A program made the translations under genes and the position numbers. The notes below the pieces were generated by a model. It saw only the letters and a list, made by a program, of their open reading frames with translations. It was not told the origin of the DNA and searched no databases. Source: Sistotremastrum niveocremeum HHB9708 (Eukaryota; Basidiomycota; Agaricomycetes; Sistotremastrales; Sistotremastraceae). From it: DNA of 64,000 nucleotides. Below, piece after piece: positions 24,158-34,431 of the stretch (within the stretch, counting starts at the first letter, position 1; each line of letters begins with the position of its first letter). Where the stretch lies: contig KV419398.1 of the NCBI GenBank assembly GCA_001630475.1, positions 1,145,972 through 1,209,971 of the forward strand, written 5' to 3'.

Positions 24158-26269
24158 ATGACCACCTTGATAAACTCTCTGACTCGGAGCAGGAGCTTTC
24201 TCCGCTCTCCCATCATGGCCACACGATCTGCTCACTGGAAGTCTCTCGCTCCCTTCCCGCCAGCGGGGACCCCAACTTTCGCACAGCAACAAAGTTTGGA
24301 GAAACTGCCTGTGCCCCGTCTTGATGCAACATTCGACAAATTGAAGAAGTCGTTAAGACCACTTGCTTGGTCAGATGAGGAGTACAACTCTACGATCAAG
24401 AAAGTCGACGAGTTTGGGAATGGACTTGCGTCGGAACTTCAGAAAAGGTTGGAAGCCAGACGGAATGAGGAAGGCCGAGATCATTGGCTTGAGGAGTGGT
24501 GGGATGATGCAGCCTATCTTTCATATCGAGATTCCGTGAGCTTAAATGTTTAATCTGTGTTATTGATCTCATTCCCTTCCCAAGGTTGTAGTGAACGTGT
24601 CTTACTACTGTGAGCGCGTAGCGCAATTTCGAAGCCTTCCACAAACTAAAATATTGCAGATGGGTTCACTCCTCATCCTGAACACTTGCCACAAGGCCAG
24701 GTCAACCGTGCAGCTGCTCTGACGCGGTCAGCCCTTCTGTTCCGACAGAACTACAAGCAGGGTCTCATGGAGCCAGATATGGTGAAAGAAGGTCCGCTAT
24801 GTATGGATACGTGGCGTTGGATGTTTGACTGCTGTCGTATTCCGGGCCTTGATTCCAAGGATTTCAGTGTTAGCTACGCATCTGAAGATCCACAAGGAAC
24901 AGGAGGTTCCGTTATCGTTCTCCGCAAAGGACGAATATGGAAAATCAACGCCGGCACCAACGGATCCCTTCTCAGCACGGCACAACTGAAGCAACAATTC
25001 CAATATATCATCGATCACACATCCCAGAACTATCCCGACATCGGCGTCTTCACGGCTTGGAACAGAGATGAATGGGCAAACGCGTATGCCGAGCTCATAT
25101 CCGACTCACATAATGAGGAGATATCACGCGAGATCCATCGATCTGCCTTCATTGTCTGTCTGGATAGTGGAAAACCTGAGGATATCATTGATTTCAGTCG
25201 TGCACTGTGGCATGGCGGCGTCCATGGAGAAGAATTGGGTAACCGATGGTGCGACAAGCCGTGTCAATTCATCGTCTTCGAGAACGGAAAGGCTGGGATT
25301 ATGGGCGAACATTCTATTATGGATGGCACACCCGTCGTGAGACTGACAGACAACGTCGTCGAGTCCTTACACGATCCCAATTTCGATCATGGTGCTGCTT
25401 CCTCTACCCTGCCACCTCCCACGCCCCTGGATTGGAACGTTTCTGACAAGACTCAGAAGGCCATCGGCGTCGCGAAAGAGTATACCGACGATCTCGTGAA
25501 CAGTCAGACGATGGGATACGTGCTGACAGACTACGGGAAAGATGCCATCAAGGCTTTTGGCGTTTCTCCTGATTCATGGACGCAAATGATCATCCAATTG
25601 GCGTTCTGGCGTCTAAATGGAGGTGACAAGAAAAAGCGTCTAGGTGGCACCTATGAAGCTGCAACTACTCGACGCTTCCTCAAAGGTCGTACCGAATGTG
25701 TTAGAATTGTCACTTCGGAGCCGGATGCTTTTTGCATGGGAATGGATGACAAGTCCTTGACGGACGATGAACGGAAGAAAAGGCTGCAAACGGCGGCTAA
25801 ACTTCATATCCAACATGCTAAAGAAGCGGGCAAGGGGCAGGGTGTGGATCGACATTTAATGGGTGCGTACGAATCATACAATGCTCGGATTTGGTTCAAG
25901 CTTTCATCTCAGGTTTGAGAAAATCTTTGAAGGACGGAGAGGAGCTTCCTGCACTTTACTCAGACCCCCTTTTCCAGCGGTCGAGCAAATGGGTCTTAAG
26001 CACGTCAGCAATCTGGTCCAAACACTTCCCTTCTTATGGCTGGGGTGAAGTTGTGCCTGACGGGTTCGGTGTTGCCTATATGACTGGTTATCCCGGTGCG
26101 TTGACAACTCCCTCCTTCTTTCTGACTAATATCTCATTATCACGCAGATCGGCTACAATTTACGATCACTTCACGGAAAGAGATGCCCAACGCACGATTC
26201 TGCGAAGAATTAACTCGTGCGGCTAACGATATGCGCGCTCTGTTTGTAGAACAGAAATCCCGGCTTTAG
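24158..26269 (+). CDS. CAT2: Carnitine O-acetyltransferase, probably dual-targeted
   Basis: Transfers acetyl groups between CoA and carnitine so acetyl units can cross mitochondrial and peroxisomal membranes. The start at 24158 gives MTTLINSLTRSRSFLRSPI, a basic Ser/Arg leader, followed in frame by a second Met at 24215 (MATRSAHWKSLAP). The choline/carnitine acyltransferase fold is complete: LPVPRLDATFDKLKKSLRPL, GPLCMDTWRWMFDCCRIPG, the catalytic His in GEHSIMDGTPVVRL, TYEAATTRRFLKGRTECVR and SKHFPSYGWGEVVPDGFGVAYM. The protein ends in SRL, a peroxisomal PTS1-type tripeptide. Four introns are visible, at about 24536-24585, 24610-24660, 25862-25911 and 26097-26146. The length is about 640 aa. 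Confidence 0.93.
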
Positions 26270-26391
26270 TTTTCGATCTCTAAATTCAGTCGTATATGTT
26301 TTAGATGCAGGTACATCGTGGGTTAATTGTGAATACAGATTCAAAATTTCTACACTGAAATATCTGTGGTACACGAACATTACAAGAATGT

Positions 26392-28168
26392 CTAAGCCTT
26401 CTTCTTCTGCAGGCCCTTGGGAAGTTCTTTAACGAACGGTAGGAAATCACGACCCTGCATATACGGTTGCAGAACCTCAGGAATGCGTAAACCCTAAAGG
26501 GTGACACTTGAGAAATGAAGCCATTAATCAGTTGAAAGTAGCGCACCTCCTCTGTTTGGTAGTTCTCCACGATACAGCAAAGAGCCCGCTCTGTTGCGCA
26601 CAAAGTTCCATTCAACATATGGACGTAGACTTTGCGTTTCTGGTCTTTGCTCGCCAACCCACACCGAACTTCCAGTCGTCGGGATTCTTTAATGCTATGT
26701 TAGCTCGGCAATAGGCCTGACTAAAGCTGGACTTACGATAGTCAGTACAATTAGAGCAGGATACTAGCTCCTTATATTCTCCCTGGAAAGGGAACCAGGC
26801 TTCCAAATCGTATTTCTGAGCAGCAGCCAAATTCAAGGCTCCGGAGACGATCGCAACGACTCGGTAAGGAATTCCGAGAGATTGGTAGAATGCTTCTGAA
26901 TTGGCAATCATGGTGTCAAACACTTCCCAAGACTTTTCGGGCTCAGTGATGCAGAACTGGTCATGAGAAATCAGTTTTGGGACCTGTCTGGATGATGTCA
27001 TTGTCGTGCATTACCTGCTCTACTTTCTCGAACTGATGAACTCTGAATATACCCCACATATCTCGACCAGCGGAACCAGCTTCTTTACGGAAGCATGTTG
27101 AATAACCAGCATATCGGATAGGGAGTTGGGTCTTGGGATCTTCAAACCATTCGCCGGAGTGGAAGGCAGAGATAGGCTGTTCTGACGTTGCGATGAGATA
27201 TTTATCATCATCGCTTCCGGTGACCTGAACACGGCTGAGTTACAAGCATACAACAGATGACTGTGGAAGCCTACTTTGTACAACTCCTCATCGAATTGAT
27301 CCAGCTGAGCCGTCTTGGCCATCACATCTTTGTTCATGAAGAAAGGAGCCTGGACCTTCTTGTAATTTCTCCGGCGCAGGAAATCGAGGCCATATGAAAT
27401 AAGGGCTTGGTTGAGGTCGACACCATCGCCGGTCAAAAAGTATCCTCGGTGGCCTGCAATTTTGGAACCTGCGCTCACAAACTGAATATAACGGAACGGA
27501 TAGGCTGAATCGATGTATCTGACCTCGATCCAGATCCATAGCATCCAGTCGCAGTAGAACTTCGTGATGAGGGAGAATGGTAGGTTTTTTCTGGACCTCG
27601 ACATCTCCTTCTGGATGCCACGTTCGCAGAGTTTTGTTGTCATCCTAGGTGCACACAATCAACGATTGACCGCCTGATATCAGAAATAGTGAAGCGTACC
27701 TCCGTCAAGCTCACTGGCACATCTTTGCCAACAATGTTGCCAACCGTGGCAGCTTTGCTACGCATATACTCCTCAGCTTCTTTAGATTTGAGTTTGAGTT
27801 TGGCTTGTTCTTCATCGAGCTCTTTCTTTTTGGCAACAAGATCATCTGCGTTCTCTTTCGCCTGTTACGACGGAGGTTGGATGGGCTGATGCTTATGAGG
27901 TGGCAATCGATTACCTTCTTCTTAGCTCCGATTTCTTTCTGGATCACATTGATCTTCTTGCTCAGAATGTTGAGCTCGAAATCAACTGGAACGGTATCAG
28001 CAGTGTTAATGGCGTGCCAAGATAACTCATACTATGAGTCCACGCCTTGTACAGAGCGATGATCTCGTCCACGAGCTCGACAGAATGCCCTCGCTTCCTT
28101 TGAGACTCTCGAATGGCCTCAGGATCGCCGTCTTTTTCGGTAATAAAGGTTGTAACGTCTAGTGTCAT
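26392..28168 (-). CDS. SES1: Seryl-tRNA synthetase, cytosolic
   Basis: Class II synthetase charging tRNA-Ser. N terminus [21 protein letters not shown], then the long antiparallel coiled-coil arm ([17 protein letters not shown] onward) with Lys/Glu-rich helices around 27700-27960. The catalytic part shows [20 protein letters not shown], motif 2 as [20 protein letters not shown], the serine-binding [15 protein letters not shown], and motif 3 as [20 protein letters not shown]. The C-terminal tail is [16 protein letters not shown] ending KGLQKKKA, a basic extension common in fungal cytosolic enzymes. About eight introns are present. No mitochondrial leader is seen. Confidence 0.95.
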
Positions 28169-29575
28169 TTTTGGATCGCTGAAGAATGGAGATGGGTGTA
28201 AGGGTCAAGTTGAAATGGTGCTTTCGATGACTCGTGTCGACAAGGTACTTTTTATCACCTGTCACGTGGCAAGATCTATCTATGCGAAATCAGGAAGGGC
28301 AAGAATCAAATTTAGCACTTTGACTCATACATGGGCAAAGGGCAATGCTACATTATATCTCTTGCTATGTGTATATGTATATACTCCACTATAAGGGAGC
28401 ATTGGCTGCCGATGGCACATGCTGTCAAAAATTCGGCATCCATACATGCCTATATGCGACAACAAACGGAATGTTCGATTCAATCGTTCAAAGTCCCAAT
28501 GCTTTGATTGCTTGGATTGCTTCAAACTCATCGCGTTGGCTGTGACTGGATCTGCGAATAAACGGGTTGAACAAAAGTCGAGTGACTTCATAAAGATAAA
28601 TTCGACGGTGACACTCGCACTGCATGACAGCTTGATGACAAATCCAGAGATTCAGCAATCAGAATAGCCAAATGCACCTCGAGGCACGGAGCACATGCCG
28701 GAAGACTGAGAGGGGGTAGACAGCTGACACGGTGTGTTGGAGACTACATGAGCCCTCCGCTATCGGACAGTTGTGCACAGAAGGCCCTCGAGTCTTAGAC
28801 AAGTCGTTTGTTCGGCGTTGATCAACAGAGTACTTCGCAGAAAAGACCATCTCCTGCAGAGGGCAAATATTTCGGCACCTCGGCAGAAAATCAAATGAAT
28901 GACAAGCCTGCGAGTTGCCAGCGATGATATAGCATCGAGGAGAGTTCCATAACGTAGATTGGGATGGTCTTTCGCTCTTCGGCGAAGGAGTGGTCACTGG
29001 GAGAATCAAAGAAAGTCTGGGGCGCAGCGTTTCGGCCCATTTATAAGTCATCTGTGGCGACGGGTATCTAATACGACCTAAAAGAGTGTTCAGCCTGCGA
29101 TTATCAGCAGACGAGGATGTCTACGCGCTGGTGAAAGCGTGTTCCGTGGCAGTGCGAGCAGATTGGACGATGCGAAAAATATGTTCGACCTGGGTACGAC
29201 TCGTGTTCTCGTGCTAATTGATCAAATGGAGGAAGAATGTCGGCGCATCATAGACCAAAGAACACAGGTACAGTAGCTTACCCGCTTTAGTTCAGGGGAG
29301 GAAGCGCAGCAAGACCGAAGGCGTCCGGCAATTCTGCGTCGCGTCTAAACAACTCAAACTTGATAGTCAAGCACGACGTGGGATGGAGTAAAGATAACGT
29401 TGCAATGAGCGGAAGTTGGTATGGCATGACTAGGCTATTGTAGGCGGAATGTAGAGAGAATAGGCTAGTGTTAGCAGGACCATCAGTTGGTTACCGTGAA
29501 ACAAAGAACGGCGTGGCTATGCACCTTTGATCCCTAATATCATGCGCTGACCTGAGTTCGCCCCTCCCTCCCGCC
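28169..29575. other. Divergent intergenic region (1.4 kb)
   Basis: Between the starts of seryl-tRNA synthetase and the membrane protein at 29576. Open frames at 28659-29051 (minus) and 28419-28667 (plus) have no recognisable motifs or splice support. A CT-rich tract (cgcccctccctcccgcc) directly precedes the ATG at 29576. Confidence 0.45.
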
Positions 29576-31328
29576 ATGTCCTCTTTTCTTTATTTCGTTG
29601 GGTTCTCTGGTTTCTCTCTTGTACATGCTGCCCCTTCCATTCAACGTCGTCAGTCTGGTAGCGATGGAAGTGGGATACAATCCTCTGTCTATGTGATTAC
29701 CTTCAACTTCCTTTGTTCCAAAATGGTCTCATTTTTTCCAATCAGATTCCTGTCATTGTAATTTTGGCTGCCTTGTTTGCTATCATCCTAGCAGGCGTTT
29801 TGCGAAGGAAATGGAAAGCGCGACAGGCGTCGCAAAGAGGAGCCAACTCGAACTCGGAAACCACCAGCACCCGCCAACTTACCGCAGAACAACTGACAAG
29901 CGGTAATCGTCAACAGACAAATGCTCAAAATACGACATCTAATGCCAATGCCACTCGTCCATCGCGTCCAAGACGAACCCGACGAACCCCCAGTCAGATG
30001 TCAGTGACGTCTTTGCCCTTGTATATGGAGGACCCCGGCGACACCGAACTCGTGCTCGTCAGGTCAGTGCTTTTTAATATATTCAAAATGCCTATTCACA
30101 CACAAACATCAGGAGTGAGAGAGAAATGGAGGATGAACCGGATTCATTACATCGTACAGAAAGTTATCCAGACAGTCAAAATTCCGGAAACGACGCCATG
30201 CCGCATTCAATGTCCTCTCAGACGTTGGGGACTATGGATCCCGATCACTCTAGACAGAGCTTTGAAACGCATATGACGGGTTCTGATGAGAGTGGAGCGC
30301 GTTTGATGCCCACTCCTCAACCTGAAGATCCTCGAGGCGAAGCACCAGCCTACTTTGAAGTGGTGGACCAGGATCACGACTCTAGACGCTCCCCGGGACC
30401 GGCACCCACGTCTCCCAATCGTTCTAGCGCTTCGAATCCTCGACATTCTCAGCAACCAGCATCGAGCTCTGAAGGCACAGGATTAATGCCGACTCTGCGA
30501 TCATTCTTTAGTCGAATTCCTGGCCCACCGACAATCTCAACCGCCCCTTCGTCATCGGGCCCTGCCTCACGGCATCGCTCAAACACGTCTGCCTCAGGTT
30601 CAACAGCTAATCTGTTGTCCTCTTCCAGCCCATCATCTTTGTTGACCCGGTCGCGATCGCGTCTGAATTCCCATCAGCGCTCTACGTCCGCGTTCTCTTC
30701 GACTTCGTCGTTAACCGGAAATCACAACCTTACATCACCCTCCATGATATCTCTGACTTCTATTTCTGCCCCTCTGCCCCATACACTCGTCCGCACCGAG
30801 TTCACTTACCCGAAGAACGGTCCGACTCCTGAGCAGATTAAGTTCATCGCAAGTCGAGAAAGTCTGGGTCGATTTGGAGTTCCTTGGGGCGACCTTGCTG
30901 TTGCGCACGCGAGAGAGCGAGAAAGAGACGGAGTCGAACCACCTTCCTTTGATAGTGTGGCTTCCGCAGACGTATCACCGAGTCGGCAGGCAGACGAGGA
31001 AGAAGTAGAGCCCGAACTTGAAGGAAGCGGACGAAGTCTTCCTCCTGTTGGTGAAGAATCGCACCCTTCGAGGCCTGTGAGCATTCGAGTGGTCAGTGCG
31101 AGCACCGTGCAGACCTTTGAAACGGCCCCTGAAATTGAGCGCGAGGTGGAAACTCCTACGCCTGGCGAAGCATCGACATCAGATCCATCCATTCGTCCGT
31201 CATCTCCCATGACATTAACACCGCCCCCTACACCCCCGCGAACAGCTATCCCTATCACAGTAGAACTGGCGTCGCAGCATGGGGCTGAAGCTTCTCCGCC
31301 GACGATAGTCGTGGACACGTCAGCTTAA
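29576..31328 (+). CDS. Single-pass membrane protein with signal peptide and long Ser/Pro-rich cytosolic tail
   Basis: Not assigned to a named family. The start MSSFLYFVGFSGFSLVHA looks like a signal peptide with cleavage near HAAPS; a very short luminal part (IQRRQSGSDGSG) follows. An intron (29686-29750) precedes the membrane segment IPVIVILAALFAIILAGVL, which is followed by stop-transfer residues RRKWKARQ. The remaining ~480 residues are disordered: polar Gln/Asn/Thr, then Ser/Pro-rich with GLMPTLRSFFSRIPGPP. A folded-looking island, RTEFTYPKNGPTPEQIKFIASRESLGRFG, lies near 30800-30880. A second intron is at 30065-30113. The topology resembles fungal plasma-membrane sensor or anchor proteins; this is inference. 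Confidence 0.75.
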
Positions 31329-31469
31329 TTCTCATTTTCTCACCCATTGGTTTTCATTTCCTCCCTTCTGTGGATTTTTTGATTCAAGGACTGCCCATGA
31401 TCTTCCGACTTGCATCAATATTGCTATCATAACGACCACTGACGATAATGACGTTGAAAATTCTGTGCA

Positions 31470-32663
31470 TACACGGCCAGACATCCCAGAAAAAGAAACC
31501 CGTGAAGTGAATTATGAGACTTTCTTGCGGCCGAAAGTCTTTCTTTCGAGTTGATATCCTTGTAAATCAGGGTCTCGGAGCCTCCGTCCATTTCGAGAGG
31601 GCATAAAGGATAGCTAAGCGAGTCTTAGCGAGACTGTCATTACTCGACATTTAATATGAGTCACAAATGTCATTTCTTGAGTGCCAAATTCACTTTTGCA
31701 AGTCTAAAACGTTGAAACCGAAACCAACTTGTTGTCGGAGCCTCAAACTCTTCTCATCCCAAACCCTCATCTCTGCCTCATCTTCAACTTACGCATTGCG
31801 CCTCCAGGTCCTCCATCCCTGCCTCCGCTGATGCATCCACTCTCGTTCATGCTCCCAAGACTACTCCTCAACGCGTGTCTTTGTCCTTTCGGCATCTGTC
31901 GCACTGGAGCTCCAATCCCTCACCTTTCGATTCTCGCGCAGGACGTGTCTCGGTTCAGGTTGTTCGGATAGTTTATTGTTCTGGTCGGGCCCGCTGTTCG
32001 TACTGCGTGCTTTTAACTTCTCTCGCGTTCTTGCCGTCGTCAACTCATTGTCTGGGGGCCTTATTACTCATCTCAATCATCTTGCTCAATTCTCAAAATT
32101 CTTTCCCTATCGGCCCGTCAGCTGCACGATCTCGTGTCCTGGCCTTTCACCCACAGGCTCATGGGGGGATGAGTTAAAAGAGTACCGTATGTCACGACGT
32201 CGCAAGGTTGTATTGCGTTATCGAAGCTGGACGAGCCGTTTGGGTATGGTGATATGGCGAGTTAAAGGTAGTTCTGGAGAGGTGGGGTTTGAGCTGTATG
32301 CAGAGAGAGAGCAAGTACACCGTCTTCAGGGAGGATCAGTAGACATAGACTAAGACCAATGTGTAGGACGATAGCCTGTATCTCGTGGGGTAGCTTCTAG
32401 TCACATATTTATCATTTACATTGATTTTCTTCTGCCATAGTAAGGACCAAAAAAGGAATTATCTGCAAGAAGCGAGCCGCGGAACAGCTGCCGACTGGAT
32501 TAAACTAGATTTCTTTGGAATTTTTTGGATTTAAAGATCCAGAAATGTCGGAATTCATGTTAGCAAATCGGTTACTTCTGTGCGAAAATTTTATGTTTTC
32601 TATGCTATCCGTATGGTTCCCCAAAAGATACGCTTATCTTTTTTCGGGATGTCCGCCTGTGTA
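31470..32663 (+). mobile_element. Non-autonomous TIR element, copy 1 (TA-flanked)
   Basis: This arm has its own terminal inverted repeats. It begins TACACGGCCAGACATCCC-AGAAAAAGA and ends, read from the other strand, TACACAGGCGGACATCCC-GAAAAAAGA: about 28 nt, imperfect. Both ends are bounded by TA (31470-31471 and 32662-32663), matching a TA target-site duplication as made by Tc1/mariner-type transposases. The 1.19 kb interior holds no transposase, only short open frames, so the element would need a transposase supplied elsewhere. Superfamily assignment rests on the TA flanks alone. Confidence 0.7.
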
Positions 32664-32701
32664 AAACAAAATAAAAGAAAGAAAGAAAAGAGAGAACACA
32701 G

Positions 32702-33895
32702 TACACAGGCGGACATCCCGAAAAAAGATAAGCGTATCTTTTGGGGAACCATACGGATAGCATAGAAAACATAAAATTTTCGCACAGAAGTAACCGATTT
32801 GCTAACATGAATTCCGACATTTCTGGATCTTTAAATCCAAAAAATTCCAAAGAAATCTAGTTTAATCCAGTCGGCAGCTGTTCCGCGGCTCGCTTCTTGC
32901 AGATAATTCCTTTTTTGGTCCTTACTATGGCAGAAGAAAATCAATGTAAATGATAAATATGTGACTAGAAGCTACCCCACGAGATACAGGCTATCGTCCT
33001 ACACATTGGTCTTAGTCTATGTCTACTGATCCTCCCTGAAGACGGTGTACTTGCTCTCTCTCTGCATACAGCTCAAACCCCACCTCTCCAGAACTACCTT
33101 TAACTCGCCATATCACCATACCCAAACGGCTCGTCCAGCTTCGATAACGCAATACAACCTTGCGACGTCGTGACATACGGTACTCTTTTAACTCATCCCC
33201 CCATGAGCCTGTGGGTGAAAGGCCAGGACACGAGATCGTGCAGCTGACGGGCCGATAGGGAAAGAATTTTGAGAATTGAGCAAGATGATTGAGATGAGTA
33301 ATAAGGCCCCCAGACAATGAGTTGACGACGGCAAGAACGCGAGAGAAGTTAAAAGCACGCAGTACGAACAGCGGGCCCGACCAGAACAATAAACTATCCG
33401 AACAACCTGAACCGAGACACGTCCTGCGCGAGAATCGAAAGGTGAGGGATTGGAGCTCCAGTGCGACAGATGCCGAAAGGACAAAGACACGCGTTGAGGA
33501 GTAGTCTTGGGAGCATGAACGAGAGTGGATGCATCAGCGGAGGCAGGGATGGAGGACCTGGAGGCGCAATGCGTAAGTTGAAGATGAGGCAGAGATGAGG
33601 GTTTGGGATGAGAAGAGTTTGAGGCTCCGACAACAAGTTGGTTTCGGTTTCAACGTTTTAGACTTGCAAAAGTGAATTTGGCACTCAAGAAATGACATTT
33701 GTGACTCATATTAAATGTCGAGTAATGACAGTCTCGCTAAGACTCGCTTAGCTATCCTTTATGCCCTCTCGAAATGGACGGAGGCTCCGAGACCCTGATT
33801 TACAAGGATATCAACTCGAAAGAAAGACTTTCGGCCGCAAGAAAGTCTCATAATTCACTTCACGGGTTTCTTTTTCTGGGATGTCTGGCCGTGTA
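32702..33895 (-). mobile_element. Non-autonomous TIR element, copy 2, inverted
   Basis: Apparently identical to copy 1 but reversed. It has the same ~28 nt imperfect TIRs and TA at both ends (32702-32703 and 33894-33895). Its inner end faces the inner end of copy 1 across 38 nt. Identity of the two copies implies a very recent origin, gene conversion, or an assembly artefact. Confidence 0.7.
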
Positions 33896-34431
33896 GAGTC
33901 TTACACAGCTGATTTCATGGAAAAGCCTCGAATAATCAAACTCTTCACCTTGCCCCGGGGGTGAACTCTTCCAGAATTGCTTCGTTGTCTCGCCTGCAAC
34001 CACGACCCCTTTTGGGACCGCCCTGAAACGATGAGAATGGAACTCTAGGACATTAGTCACTTCAACGTTGTCTGACCGGACTGGCCTATACTGGGCTGAG
34101 AGTCATGAGATATCTGAATTGACAGGAAGAGTGCGTGGTTAATCTACCTGAGTCGCGGAGCCCCTCTGACTGTCTCAATTTGCATCCAACAGACGAGCTC
34201 GGCGTGAACGACCCCCCTCCTCCTCGAACATTGCAAAAAGGTCGCCGAGCTGAACGACGGACACGAGCAGGCTTGAGGGATATCAGGATTAGATAACTGC
34301 ATATTAGACAAAATTGAAGGGAAGGAATGACCGATACAGATGAGTAGGTCGAAGAACAGAAGAGAGTTGTGCACGCTTTGTCGGCGTCCAGCGTCGTGTC
34401 CCTCTCCGCTCGACAGTCACCACTTGGGACG
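33896..34431 (+). other. SET1 upstream region
   Basis: About 540 bp between the palindrome and the SET1 start. It contains a C-rich run (acgaccccccctcctcctcg) near 34207-34227. No independent gene is seen. Confidence 0.45.

Larger units (their letters stand above)
31470..33895. repeat. 2.4 kb near-perfect palindrome: 1,194 bp arms, 38 nt loop
   Basis: Left arm 31470-32663, loop 32664-32701 (A-rich, gaaagaaagaaaagaga), right arm 32702-33895. Every pair of positions I compared sums to 65365 with matching complement, including at both ends and the middle, so the arms appear identical and gapless. It lies between the membrane protein gene and SET1 and encodes nothing recognisable. The two arms are separate TIR elements (see the next entries). 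Any transcript through it would fold into a long hairpin. Confidence 0.95.

Noticed and set aside
28659-29051. 130-codon minus-strand open frame upstream of seryl-tRNA synthetase
   Set aside because: Composition and lack of any motif fit a chance frame; no introns or promoter support it.
31729-32353. Open frames of 80-125 codons in the palindrome arms as possible transposase
   Set aside because: No DDE/D-type motif, helix-turn-helix or coherent domain; overlapping frames point to chance.
32580-32785. Identical 61-codon open frames on both strands at the palindrome centre
   Set aside because: They are a trivial result of the inverted repeat and have no coding features.
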